NCBI GenBank assembly: GCA_035995205.1
Contig: DASYKS010000014.1
Coordinates: 1 to 64,000 of the forward strand
Reading direction: 5' to 3'
Source of the DNA: DASYKS01 sp035995205
GTDB taxonomy: Bacteria; Acidobacteriota; Thermoanaerobaculia; Multivoradales; UBA5704
Length of the DNA stretch: 64,000 nt
A program made the translations under genes and the position numbers. The notes under the pieces are model-generated. The model saw nothing but the letters and a program-made list of their open reading frames with translations. It searched no databases and was not told the DNA's origin. Of the stretch, positions 17,571 to 26,118 are shown piece by piece; the stretch's first letter is position 1; every line of letters starts with the position of its first letter.

Positions 17571-20084
17571 ATGGCGAAGACGTCCGAGTCACCGGGTTCC
17601 GGCGATGCCGTGGAATTCCGGCCCTTCATCCCGGCCGAGGCAAACCTGCCCGAGCTGACCGCTCTGCCGTTGATCGTCGGCACCTTGCTCGGCATCGTCT
17701 TCGGTGCCTCCTCCCTCTATCTGGTGCTGAAGGTCGGCCTCACGGTGAGCGCGTCGATCCCGGTGGCGGTGATCGCGATTACGGTCTTCAAGCTGCTGAG
17801 CAAGATGGGCCTGCGCGGTTCGTCGATCCTTGAAAACAACATCATGCAGACGGCGGGGTCGGCCGGCGAGTCGATTGCGTTCGGCGTCGGCGTGACCATG
17901 CCGGCGATCCTGATCCTCGGCTTCGGGCTCGAAATCTTCCGCGTGACCCTGGTCGCCGTGCTCGGCGGCCTGCTCGGCATCCTGATGATGATTCCGCTGC
18001 GCCGCGCGCTGATCGTCAAGCAGCACGGTCTGCTCAAGTACCCGGAAGGCACGGCGTGCGCCGAGGTGCTCAAGGCCGCGGCGTCGGACGAAGAGCGGGC
18101 GATCGCGGCGGCGGGCGGCAACGCCCAGGCGACGAGCGAAGAGGCGGCCTCGGGCGCCAAGGCGATCTTCGCCGGTTTCGGCCTCGGCCTGATCTACAAG
18201 ACGGCGATGGCCGCGTTCAAGCTCTGGAAGGACACGCCGGAAAAGGTCTTCGGCGCGCCGTTCAAGGCCGGCTCGATCTCGGCCGAGATCTCCCCCGAGC
18301 TGCTCGGCGTCGGCTACATCATCGGTCCGCGCATCGCCTCGATCATGTGTGCGGGCGGCGTGCTCGCCTACCTGGTGCTGATTCCGGCGATCAAGTTTTT
18401 CGGCGAGGGGATGACCGGTCCGCTCGCGCCCGGCACGATTCCGATCGCCGAGATGGGACCGAACCAGATCCGCGGCGCCTACGTGCTCTACATCGGAGCC
18501 GGAGCGGTCGCGGCGGGCGGCATCATCTCGCTCTTCCGCTCGCTGCCGACGATCTGGAACGGTCTGCGCGAGGGGCTCAAGGACATGAGCGCCAACCGCC
18601 GCGATCCGGGGACCGCGAAGGTCAAGCGGACCGATTTGGATCTGCCGTTCAAATTCGTGCTGATCGGCATCATCGTCCTGATGGCCCTGATCATCCTTTC
18701 CAATGATCTCTACGTCGACGCCGGTTTCGGCACCCGGCTGCTCGGCGCCTTGATGATCATCATCTTCGGTTTCCTGTTCGTCACGGTGTCGTCCCGTCTG
18801 ACCGGCGAGATCGGTTCGTCGTCGAACCCGATTTCCGGCATGACGGTCGCGACCCTGCTGCTCACCTGCTTGATCTTCCTGGCACTCGACAAGACCGGCC
18901 AGACCTACTACGTGACCGCGCTGTCGATCGGTGCGATCGTCTGTATCGCCTCCTCCAACGGAGGCACGACCTCCCAGGACTTGAAGACCGGGTTCCTGGT
19001 CGGCGGCACGCCGAAGTTGCAGCAGATCGCGATCCTGGTCGGCGCTCTCGCCTCGGCCGTCGTGCTCGGGCCGATCCTCCTCAAGCTGAACGAAGTGGGG
19101 ACGGTCTACGTGCCGCAGGTGACCTACGAGGCGGTGGCGGACGCCCCGACCCTTCCTGCCGATCGCGCTGCTACCCTGCCGGCCTATGCCGACTCGATCG
19201 CGCCGCCCGTGGCGGGCGCCTACCGGACGCTCGCGGTCGCCCCGACCGATACGACGGCTAAGGTCGATCCGGGCACCTATCTGGTCGACGCTTCGGGCAA
19301 GCTCGCCTACAAACGATCGGAGAACTTCCCCCCCGGCTTGACGGCACCGGCCGCCGAGATCTCGAAGGAGCAAGAGACGCTCAAGGGCGTGCAGGCGAAG
19401 ACCGATTCCGCTTCCTACCGCGTCTGGTTCCGCCAAGACGCCGAGGGGGGCGCGGCGACGCACTTCCTGGTCGATGCCGCGGGCGCGCCGGTCTATATGG
19501 TCGACGCGGGGATCAACGGCACCCATCGCTTCCGGCCGGACGGTTCCCGCGTGGTCAAGTTCGACGCGCCGAAGGCGACGCTGATGTCCTACATCATCAA
19601 GGGCATCCTGAATCGCCAGCTCCCCTGGGGCCTGGTACTGCTCGGCGTGATGATCTCGATCGTGCTCGAAATGTCGGGCATCCCGTCGCTCGCGTTCGCT
19701 GTCGGCGTCTATCTGCCGCTCTCCTCGTCGAGCCCGATCTTCATCGGCGGCGCGGTCCGCTGGATGGTCGACCTCTACACGAAGAAGAAGTTCGCGGGCA
19801 AGAACCTGACCGAAGACGAGCTGACCGCCGAAGGCGACAAGAGCCCCGGCGTGCTGATGGCCTCCGGCTACATCGCGGGCGGGGCGATCGCCGGCATCCT
19901 GATCGCCTTCATGGCCGGTGTGCTGGACGACTTCACGCAAGCGATCACCGACACCATGACCAAGAGCAATCCGTTCTTCGAAGGGGGCAACTCCGACCTG
20001 CTCTCGCTGATTCCCTTCGCGGTGATCGTCGTCCTGCTCTACCTTGCCGGCCGGGAAACGATCCTGTCGCGCAAGGCGAGCTGA
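17571..20084 (+). CDS. OPT-family oligopeptide transporter with soluble insertion
   Basis: An 837-residue polytopic membrane protein with GAGGA 5 nt before ATG. The many hydrophobic helices and motifs such as SSLYLVLKVGLTVSASIPV, NNIMQTAGSAGES and GEIGSSSNPISGM are typical of OPT/YSL transporters, which import peptides or metal chelates with protons. Bacterial members are often near 650-700 residues; the extra length is a hydrophilic block at about 513-667, ahead of the conserved ATLMSYIIKGILNRQLPW. Two helical regions follow. The gene stands alone and is followed by a strong terminator. Confidence 0.92.
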   Translation: MAKTSESPGSGDAVEFRPFIPAEANLPELTALPLIVGTLLGIVFGASSLYLVLKVGLTVSASIPVAVIAITVFKLLSKMGLRGSSILENNIMQTAGSAGESIAFGVGVTMPAILILGFGLEIFRVTLVAVLGGLLGILMMIPLRRALIVKQHGLLKYPEGTACAEVLKAAASDEERAIAAAGGNAQATSEEAASGAKAIFAGFGLGLIYKTAMAAFKLWKDTPEKVFGAPFKAGSISAEISPELLGVGYIIGPRIASIMCAGGVLAYLVLIPAIKFFGEGMTGPLAPGTIPIAEMGPNQIRGAYVLYIGAGAVAAGGIISLFRSLPTIWNGLREGLKDMSANRRDPGTAKVKRTDLDLPFKFVLIGIIVLMALIILSNDLYVDAGFGTRLLGALMIIIFGFLFVTVSSRLTGEIGSSSNPISGMTVATLLLTCLIFLALDKTGQTYYVTALSIGAIVCIASSNGGTTSQDLKTGFLVGGTPKLQQIAILVGALASAVVLGPILLKLNEVGTVYVPQVTYEAVADAPTLPADRAATLPAYADSIAPPVAGAYRTLAVAPTDTTAKVDPGTYLVDASGKLAYKRSENFPPGLTAPAAEISKEQETLKGVQAKTDSASYRVWFRQDAEGGAATHFLVDAAGAPVYMVDAGINGTHRFRPDGSRVVKFDAPKATLMSYIIKGILNRQLPWGLVLLGVMISIVLEMSGIPSLAFAVGVYLPLSSSSPIFIGGAVRWMVDLYTKKKFAGKNLTEDELTAEGDKSPGVLMASGYIAGGAIAGILIAFMAGVLDDFTQAITDTMTKSNPFFEGGNSDLLSLIPFAVIVVLLYLAGRETILSRKAS

Positions 20085-20113
20085 GGCGAACGGACACAGC
20101 AGGAACTTGCCAG

Positions 20114-20140
20114 GGGCGGCCCTTCGGGGTCGCCCTTTTT
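20114..20140 (+). terminator. Rho-independent terminator after the OPT transporter gene
   Basis: GGGCGGCCC (20114-20122) pairs with GGGTCGCCC (20127-20135) with one G-T pair around a TTCG tetraloop, followed by TTTTT. It lies 30 nt after the stop codon. Confidence 0.92.
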
Positions 20141-20159
20141 GGTGGGGGGCTAGTTCTTT

Positions 20160-20462
20160 CTAGTTTCGCCTGTTTTGCCACACCTCTGGAGCCTGGCTTG
20201 CGTGAAGCACGGCCACTACGACTACGAGATCATCTTCGCAAGCGAAGAAAACCGCGTAAGGAAAACGCTTGAGCCAAGCACGGCGAATGTCAGAGCGCAG
20301 AACCTGGTACTTCCGCGGTCCCTCGAGGATTCGGTAATACGTCGAGTCAAGCTCTCGGGCAAACTCCAGCCCGAGCCCTGTCCGCTCCTCCTCGTACCAC
20401 CCGATTGCAGAATCGATGTCGAGGCTGGCCTGCGGCTCCAAAAGGAGCTCAAATTCAGCCAC
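20160..20462 (-). CDS. ParE/RelE-family toxin
   Basis: A 100-residue protein read from GTG at 20462. It shows the family layout: EFELLLEPQASLDIDSAIGWYEEE helix, GLEFARELD, then strands with KYQVLRSDIRRAWLKRFPY and a C-terminal VVAVLHASQAPEVWQ, very like ParE-type toxins of the RelE/ParE superfamily. The start overlaps the antitoxin stop by 8 nt, so the two are translationally coupled. Members inhibit DNA gyrase or cleave mRNA; the C-terminal pattern does not decide which. Confidence 0.88.
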   Translation of the reverse strand: MAEFELLLEPQASLDIDSAIGWYEEERTGLGLEFARELDSTYYRILEGPRKYQVLRSDIRRAWLKRFPYAVFFACEDDLVVVVAVLHASQAPEVWQNRRN

Positions 20463-20691
20463 CGTATTTCTTGACCAGTCGGTCGAGGTCTTCGAAAGCT
20501 GGCCGCGCGAGCGTCGGATCACGCCGGTAGTCGGCGAGCCGCCGTTCGGCCAACGCAATGTGACTCTCCGGCACCGGAAGTTCCTCGGGGCTCTCGGCGA
20601 TCTGATCCCAGAGGGCCTGGAGGTACTCGATTTGCTCGGTCTTAGAGAAATCGGCAAAACCTGGTGGCGCGACAAATTCTTGACGATCCAT
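20455..20691 (-). CDS. Addiction-module antitoxin (unstable antitoxin family)
   Basis: A 78-residue protein upstream of the ParE-like toxin. The layout matches the short addiction-module antidotes that pair with RelE/ParE toxins: a helix with EYLQALWDQIAESPEELPVPESH, then ALAERRLADYRRDP, then a C-terminal arm ending in a lysine-rich KKYGG. AAAGGG lies upstream of the ATG. It is expected to neutralise the toxin and repress the operon, but a DNA-binding motif is not obvious. Confidence 0.87.
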   Translation of the reverse strand: MDRQEFVAPPGFADFSKTEQIEYLQALWDQIAESPEELPVPESHIALAERRLADYRRDPTLARPAFEDLDRLVKKYGG

Positions 20692-21043
20692 GACTGAGCC
20701 CTTTCTAGCGTACTGGCTGGCCCGTTTCTCCGGGCTCGTAGTTAGATAAAATCTATCACCGGACTCCCGAGATGGGCCAAATACCGTGGTGGGCTAGACA
20801 GTCATGGTTCCAGCAGTTGTCGAGCTTGCGCTGTCTTGGCAGGAATTCGGTTGGACGGGGTCCTCACACCGGAAGCCCAAAGGCGAACACGAAAGTCATC
20901 CGAATCACGAGGTGAAATACGTAGGTCCCTGCGGATCTCGAATAGGAGCTGCGACAGGAGATTGTCATGGCGTTCTACTGATTTGGTCGGGTTGGAGGCC
21001 TCAATTTCATCTTGAAACTGAGCGAGAACGCGGATAACCGATA
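20692..21043. other. Gene-free stretch before the DUF1697 operon end
   Basis: About 350 bp between the toxin-antitoxin operon and the end of the DUF1697 gene. The only frames here (81 residues minus, 77 residues plus) overlap each other, lack ribosome binding sites and resemble nothing I recognise. The promoter of the toxin-antitoxin operon must lie at the left edge. I see no RNA gene or repeat. Confidence 0.5.
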
Positions 21044-21583
21044 TCACCCGCCCGTCTTCGCCGCCAGCTTCCGGACGGTCGTCAGATTCCGCAGGGTGGT
21101 TGGCATGCCGAGCGCCCTTTCGAGCTTCGCGCCGGAGAAGGGCGATTCGCTGAACCTCTTGTGGCAGAGCCAGTAGACCTCGCGTTCGTGGACGTGAAAC
21201 TCGTCGACCGGCGTGCGGCAGCCCGCCACTTTCGCTTGGACTTCGGGGCTGGGAGCTGCGGCGAGGAAACCGACGTAGAGCGTTGAGTCCTCCGGCGCCT
21301 CCGGGAATGGCTGGAAGGCCGCGGCGTGAGCGACCTCGGCAGGGGTGCGTAAGAACGTCGTGACCGCGTAGCCGAGCGACCCTTTGAGGTGACTCTCAAT
21401 CTGCAGCTCCAATGTTCGGACATCCTTGGCCGGCGAGTCGAAGATCACATTGCCGCTCGCGATGAACGTCTCGACGTTGCCCAGCTTGAGCGCCTCGAAC
21501 AGCTGGCGCAGTCGATCCATCTTGACGATGTGCCCGCCGACGTTGATCGCACGGAGGAAGGCGATGAATTTTCGCGTGGCCAT
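21044..21583 (-). CDS. DUF1697 family protein
   Basis: A 179-residue protein with the recognisable DUF1697 start FIAFLRAINVGGHIVKMDRL followed by SGNVIFDSP, and a C-terminal NLTTVRKLAA. The family is widespread, cytosolic and of unknown function. It is the last gene of a minus-strand group, 10 nt after the 104-residue partner of the AbiEii-like protein, so it is probably co-transcribed with that pair. Confidence 0.9.
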   Translation of the reverse strand: MATRKFIAFLRAINVGGHIVKMDRLRQLFEALKLGNVETFIASGNVIFDSPAKDVRTLELQIESHLKGSLGYAVTTFLRTPAEVAHAAAFQPFPEAPEDSTLYVGFLAAAPSPEVQAKVAGCRTPVDEFHVHEREVYWLCHKRFSESPFSGAKLERALGMPTTLRNLTTVRKLAAKTGG

Positions 21584-21593
21584 CGTCGTTGGG

Positions 21594-21908
21594 TCAGCTG
21601 GCGAGTTTCCAATTGGGCCGATCGGGCAGCCGTTCCAGCATCGCGGCTCGGCTGGGCGGCTCTGCAGGCTTTTCCATGTGGAAGACGAGGTGCCAGTACG
21701 CCCAGGAGCGCGGATCGAAAAGGCCGGTGGGTGGATCGGCGAGCACCGCGCGCCAAGCCGGTTCCGGAAAATGCTCCCGTGCCGCGAGGATGTCCTCCAC
21801 GGTGCCGTAGACCATCACCTGGGCGAGAAACCTATGAGGGTCGGCGAGCGCCTCCCTGGGGCTCTTCCACCAGAACAGGCGCTTGGCGACTTCTTCGAGC
21901 GTTCTCAT
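21594..21908 (-). CDS. Small partner protein of the AbiEii-like nucleotidyltransferase
   Basis: A 104-residue protein whose ATG overlaps the upstream gene's stop (ATGA). Sequence features: RLFWWKSPREALADPHRFL, QVMVYGTVEDILAAREHF, then a Trp/Pro-rich tail. Small proteins with an FWx...RVMxYG pattern are often found beside AbiEii-family nucleotidyltransferases and may act as their antitoxin or specificity partner. It is not an AbiEi winged-helix antitoxin by sequence. Assignment rests on the gene overlap and this remembered pattern. Confidence 0.7.
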   Translation of the reverse strand: MRTLEEVAKRLFWWKSPREALADPHRFLAQVMVYGTVEDILAAREHFPEPAWRAVLADPPTGLFDPRSWAYWHLVFHMEKPAEPPSRAAMLERLPDRPNWKLAS

Positions 21909-22561
21909 CCCGAAAGGCCTCCGTGCAGCGGGGGCAGCACTGGCAGATCGGACAATTCGACGGCATCAGCAGCCGCGAGCAACTGATCGCGAACCCCGGC
22001 CGGAAGCGAGGGAAGATCGCCGTCCCCGAAGAACGAGAGCGATTTAAGCGAAAGAACGGGGTTGAAGTTGGGGCCATACACGCCCTTCGCAGCGCCGAGA
22101 GCCTGATCGAGGGTGATTCCCTCATGGAGCAGACGCGCGATGTCCAGATAGTCCTTCGCCTCGGCACGCCCTTGCACGGCGCCCATCTTGGTCGCCGCCA
22201 AATCCAGAAGGGAGGCGATGCGCCAATCGAAAGAGTCGAGAGGATCGGGCTCGGCGATGCGGCGCAGCGCAAGGCCGCCGAAGAACGAAAGCTTGACCGG
22301 CCCCCCACGATCGACCAAAAGAACAAGCGTATTGGCCGAGGATTGGATCCGGTCTCCCGTACCGAGATCTCCGATTTCTCGTTCCAGGGCTTCGGGGACA
22401 AAAGGGAGGCTGGAAAAGAAGGCGAAATCTTCCGAGATCCGGTGCGCGAGCCGCAACGCGAGCGCCGTACCGCCGTAAAGGACGAACCGCGATGGAACCG
22501 CAACCAGTTCGGGCCAGAGCCGCTGTTGCGCTTCCGGGAGGGCTTCGAGGCGGGGCCGCAT
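21905..22561 (-). CDS. AbiEii-like nucleotidyltransferase
   Basis: A 218-residue protein of the AbiEii toxin-like nucleotidyltransferase group. The motif is YGGTALALRLAHRISEDFAFF (residues 29-49) followed by VKLSFFGGLALRRIAEP and DLAATKMGAVQGRAEAKDYLDI, the family's usual Lys-containing helix. In most members the strand after the GG motif reads SxDxDFF; here the second Asp is Ala47. AbiEii toxins transfer nucleotides to tRNA or act in phage defence and addiction pairs. First gene of a three-gene group with the 104-residue partner and DUF1697; upstream lies the 42-nt repeat array. Confidence 0.83.
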   Translation of the reverse strand: MRPRLEALPEAQQRLWPELVAVPSRFVLYGGTALALRLAHRISEDFAFFSSLPFVPEALEREIGDLGTGDRIQSSANTLVLLVDRGGPVKLSFFGGLALRRIAEPDPLDSFDWRIASLLDLAATKMGAVQGRAEAKDYLDIARLLHEGITLDQALGAAKGVYGPNFNPVLSLKSLSFFGDGDLPSLPAGVRDQLLAAADAVELSDLPVLPPLHGGLSG

Positions 22562-22692
22562 CGCCCTTAAGTCTATCGCCTCCGGCCCTTTTGGGTTGCC
22601 TGGCTCCGCCTGGATTCAATTTCACCTCCGCGGTGGCCGGCGCCGTACTTCATCTCACCCTTCCCGACCAGTTGCGAAGCGACCGGGACCGT

Positions 22693-23140
22693 GGTCCGGA
22701 TCGTTCAGACCTGGATCGCAGCAGTCAAGACCTGGGTCCGGGTCATTCGGACTCGGTCGCGACGGTCGAGACCTCGGTCCGAGTCGCCCGGACTCAAGTC
22801 GCAAGGATCCGGACCTTGGTCCGAGCCGTCCGGAACGGGTCTGAGTCGTCCGGACCTCGGTCGCAGCCACCGGGACCTGGGTCCGAGTTATCAGACCTGG
22901 GTCGCAGCCGTCGGGAAGGCGGTCCGAGTCGTCCGGACCTCGGTCGCAGTCGTCGGGAACGGGGTCCGAGTCGTCCGGACCTCGGGCGCAGTCGGCGGGA
23001 ACCTGGTCCAAGCCGTCCGGACCTTGGTCGCAGCTGTCGGGAACAGGATCCGAGTCGTCCGGACCACGGTCGCAGGGGTCAGAACCTTGGTCCGGGTCGT
23101 TCAGACCTCGGTCACAACGGTCGGGACCTGGGTCCGAGCG
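22693..23140. repeat. 42-nt tandem array made of two alternating 21-nt units
   Basis: About 450 bp of diverged tandem repeats with a strict 42-nt period: GGTCC-type unit starts fall at 22693, 22735, 22776, 22818, then 22880, 22921, 22963, 23005, 23047, 23089 and 23131. Unit A reads like GGTCCGAGTCGTCCGGACC and can form a hairpin (GGTCCG with CGGACC); unit B begins GGTCGCAG and has no strong stem. Because 21 is a multiple of three, long frames stay open on both strands (for example DRGPDDSDPVPDD on minus), but none has a convincing start or ribosome binding site, so I treat it as non-coding. Confidence 0.85.
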
Positions 23141-23294
23141 GAACCGCCCGCGCTTCCCTTGCCGGGAGCCCTCGGCGGCAGCGGCTGGAATCGAGGCATT
23201 GAGTCGATGCAACTTCCTCCAACGATCGGCGTACACAGAACAGACGACGGATTTGAGCCCCGTCGTGCTCTTCTCTCCCCTCCCTCAAGAGTGG

Positions 23295-23332
23295 TGCCGG
23301 CTCTGCGGCTTTCAAGGCGGAGCCGGCACCCC
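23295..23332 (-). terminator. Strong hairpin after the TonB receptor gene
   Basis: GGTGCCGGCTC (23295-23305) pairs perfectly over 11 bp with GAGCCGGCACC (23322-23332), 15 nt downstream of the receptor stop on the minus strand. A T-run is lacking, so it may act as an mRNA-stabilising or factor-dependent terminator. Confidence 0.6.
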
Positions 23333-23346
23333 CTCCTGGGCAGTTC

Positions 23347-25545
23347 TCAGATCCTCCCGACCAGCCCCACCGACATCGTCCGTCCGCGCGCGAACGCCGA
23401 GACCGCGTCGGCCGATTCTAGGTAGAGCTCATCGGTCAAGTTGCGGCCGAGCAGGCGCAGCTCGAAGCTCTCGGTGAAACGCCAGCCGAACCCGACGTCG
23501 TAGCGCTCGTAGGCCCCCACCTCTTGCTCCGAAGGCCCCGGCCGATCGTCCTTCGCGTAGGCCGCGGCGCGGAAATAAGCCCAGGCGCGCGCTCCCGCCC
23601 AGCGCAGGGTCGCTCCGGCGTTCGGGGTGCCGACGTCGTCGACGGGCAGGTCGTTGTCGAGATTCTCCCCGCGACTCCACGAGGCCAACAATTCGATCCC
23701 GAACCCACTGCCGAGCGGCAATTGGGCTTCGACTTCGGCGCCTTCGATGCGCGCCTCGCCGCTGTTCCGGAAGAAGAAGTCCCGGCCGTTCTGGATCCGC
23801 TCGATCAGGTTGTCGATGTTGTAACGGTAGGCGTAGAGCGCGACCGAGCGGCCGCCGCGCGCCCAGCGGAATGCGGAGTCGTACTGAAGGCTCGTTTCGG
23901 GTTCGAGATCCGGATTGCCGGTCACCGTACCGCGACCCGACGGCCCTTTGAAATAGCGGTCGGAGAGCGTCGGGACGCGAAAGCCGCGGGCAGCCTGAAG
24001 CGAGATCGTCGAGTCGGGGAACGGCACGAGCGTGAGCGCCGCCTGGCCGGAGAACGTGCCGTCGGTCTCGGTCCGATCGCCGAAGAAACCGCCCGTGTTG
24101 GTGCTTCGGACCGAATCGCCGCGGACTCCCAGGGAGAGCGAGACCTTCGAGCCGAGCGCGCGGTCCCAGGTTCCGAAGGCGCCGAGATCGGTGCGATCGG
24201 CGTCTTCGATCGCGCGCGCCCGGACCACCGTGGTCGGTGCACCCGCCGTGTTGTAGAGCTGTTGCCGAGCGATTGCTTCGAGCCCCAAGCGAGAGGAAAG
24301 ATCGAGCCCGAGCTGGATCCGGCCGCCCAGCGCGGCGCGCGAGCCGACGCCCCGAAGCGCCGCGTCGTAGGAGGAAACGTCGGAGGTCTCGAAGATCCGG
24401 GTGGTGGTCGAAGTCGCAAGCCGGTCGCGGTCGAGCACCAAGCGGTAGTCGCTTACCGACATCGATAGATCAAAGTTTTCCCAGCCGCCGCGGGCGCCCG
24501 TATCGAAGCCGAGGTTGAACCGACGGGAGGTCTCTTGCGGGTAGTTGGTGACGTTGCGGTCCGAATCCGAAGCGGGCTTGCCGACGTCGGTCGCCTCGTC
24601 ATAGGCGAAGCCGATCCGCATCCGGCCGAGGGCCGTGGGGCCGGAGTAGCGTAAGGCGGCCCCCTGACCGTCGTACTGCCAGAGCGGAATGGTGCGCCCC
24701 TCGCCGTCCTCGCCGTCCTTGCCGCGGCGGGCGTGGATCGAGGCGAGAAACGAGCCCGCGCCCAGGCTTTTCGAGATCTCCAGGCCGCCCGCCGACTCCT
24801 CCGACGCGAGCAGTCCCTGCGACAGATCGAAGCGGAGTGCGAACGGCCCCGGCTCGGGGTCGCGCGGACGGGCGTGAATCACGCCGCCGAACGCGTCCGA
24901 CCCGTAAGCGACCGCTCCGGCGCCGCGGGCGACCTCGATCGAGCCGAGCGTGAACGGATCGAGGAAGGTGGCCGAAGCGCCCGCCCGCCGCTCGGCGGTG
25001 ACCCGTGCGCCGTCGAGCAGGATCAGCGTCCGGCCGCGGGCCTGGCCCCGTAGCGAGGGGACCCCCGCGAGGCTTTCGTCGGACTTGACGACGCCGGCCA
25101 CTCCGTCGAGCGCATCGACCAGCCGTTCCGGCCGGCGCTGCTCCAGGTTCTCCTGGGCGATGGTGAGCAGGGCGGCGGCGGGCGGAGCGTCGATTTCGGC
25201 GGCGACTCCCGTCGCCACGGTGATCGTTTCCCGGAAGGTCGCGGCGAGGGTCACGTCGAGCGCGCCGGAGCCGGGCAGGTTCTCGATGCGAACCGGCGGC
25301 GAAACCTGGCCGCCGGGACCGATCGCGATCAGCTCGAACGGCACGGCCGGATCCGGTGCGAACGAGAAACCGCCGTCGGAATCGGTGAGCGTAGCGCCCG
25401 AGCGGCCGACGACCGAAACTTCGAATCCCGCGGCGGCGGCGCCGTCGGGGAGTAGCAGCCGACCTTCGAAGGCGAAGGCGGCGGGGGCGATGAGCAGAGA
25501 GTACAGCGCGAGCGCGCGGCTCGCGCCACGAAAAAGTCGGTTCAC
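23347..25545 (-). CDS. TonB-dependent outer membrane receptor
   Basis: A 732-residue protein from a GTG start, with a signal peptide ending near AFAFEG. A carboxypeptidase-like Ig-fold segment (about 27-110, GAAAAGFEVSVVGRSGATLTD) precedes the plug domain (GVPSLRGQARGRTLILLDG, VARGAGAVAYGSDAFGGV) and a beta-barrel ending in a terminal strand with SVGLVGRI. Such receptors import siderophores, cobalamin or sugars with energy from TonB. The substrate cannot be told: no cobalamin riboswitch, Fur-like site or transporter gene is seen next to it. A small secreted protein lies 132 nt upstream on the same strand. Confidence 0.93.
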   Translation of the reverse strand: MNRLFRGASRALALYSLLIAPAAFAFEGRLLLPDGAAAAGFEVSVVGRSGATLTDSDGGFSFAPDPAVPFELIAIGPGGQVSPPVRIENLPGSGALDVTLAATFRETITVATGVAAEIDAPPAAALLTIAQENLEQRRPERLVDALDGVAGVVKSDESLAGVPSLRGQARGRTLILLDGARVTAERRAGASATFLDPFTLGSIEVARGAGAVAYGSDAFGGVIHARPRDPEPGPFALRFDLSQGLLASEESAGGLEISKSLGAGSFLASIHARRGKDGEDGEGRTIPLWQYDGQGAALRYSGPTALGRMRIGFAYDEATDVGKPASDSDRNVTNYPQETSRRFNLGFDTGARGGWENFDLSMSVSDYRLVLDRDRLATSTTTRIFETSDVSSYDAALRGVGSRAALGGRIQLGLDLSSRLGLEAIARQQLYNTAGAPTTVVRARAIEDADRTDLGAFGTWDRALGSKVSLSLGVRGDSVRSTNTGGFFGDRTETDGTFSGQAALTLVPFPDSTISLQAARGFRVPTLSDRYFKGPSGRGTVTGNPDLEPETSLQYDSAFRWARGGRSVALYAYRYNIDNLIERIQNGRDFFFRNSGEARIEGAEVEAQLPLGSGFGIELLASWSRGENLDNDLPVDDVGTPNAGATLRWAGARAWAYFRAAAYAKDDRPGPSEQEVGAYERYDVGFGWRFTESFELRLLGRNLTDELYLESADAVSAFARGRTMSVGLVGRI

Positions 25546-25676
25546 GACGAGATCCTCACCAGCGAAGGCGCACCGGCCTCCTTGGGAGGCGCGGAAACGC
25601 GGTCGTTCTCGGGGAGCGCCGGGCGGACGGATTCCGCGCGGGCGGCAGGGGGCTCCGAGAGGAGGAAATCAGCCGA

Positions 25677-26024
25677 TCATTCGTTGAAGCGGTGGATGCG
25701 CAGGCGAAGCGGGACCGAGGAGCGGACGCCATCGATCGGGGATGGCGCGTCGGGCGGGAGCGCCCGGACGAATGTCGGGTTCGCCGCGCGAGCCGGAAGG
25801 GCCAAGCGTGGGCGCGCTCTTTTACCGATCCGATGGCGCGCCGAATGAGCGAGACGGGGCGAAAAATGAGCGGCGCTCGACGGTTCGCTCCGCGCCTGAT
25901 CCGTGGAGTCCAGGCGCTCGTCTTCGGTCGCGGAGATCGACCGGAGCGACGGAGTCGAAAGGGTGGCCGGGGGAAGAGCCCAAAGGCCGAGCAGGGCGGC
26001 GAGAAGCCAAGGACGGCGAGACAT
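25677..26024 (-). CDS. Putative small secreted protein upstream of the TonB receptor
   Basis: A 115-residue frame with a credible signal peptide (RRPWLLAALLGLWALPPATLS). The mature part is basic, with His-Ser-Ala-Arg-His, and ends HRFNE. I do not recognise it and there is no clear Shine-Dalgarno. Evidence for a gene is the signal peptide, the position directly upstream of the receptor on the same strand and the absence of a better candidate. Without it the 570-bp gap between the receptor and the next gene would be empty. Confidence 0.4.
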   Translation of the reverse strand: MSRRPWLLAALLGLWALPPATLSTPSLRSISATEDERLDSTDQARSEPSSAAHFSPRLAHSARHRIGKRARPRLALPARAANPTFVRALPPDAPSPIDGVRSSVPLRLRIHRFNE

Positions 26025-26118
26025 GAGGGCGGGAGTCTACCGCGGACAGCGCAGGGGGCGACGCCGTGCCGCGCGCGTCGCCCCGGATCGAAAGGAGAGA
26101 GGTGACCTCCCTGCCCTT

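Noticed and set aside
20802..21047. 81-residue minus-strand frame
   Set aside because: No ribosome binding site, overlaps an opposite frame of similar length and the end of the DUF1697 gene, no recognisable motif.
22693..23140. CRISPR array
   Set aside because: Units are contiguous, diverged and have no unique spacers between identical repeats; no cas genes are nearby.
25546..25676. Cobalamin riboswitch before the TonB receptor
   Set aside because: No B12-box or other conserved riboswitch sequence is seen on the minus strand.
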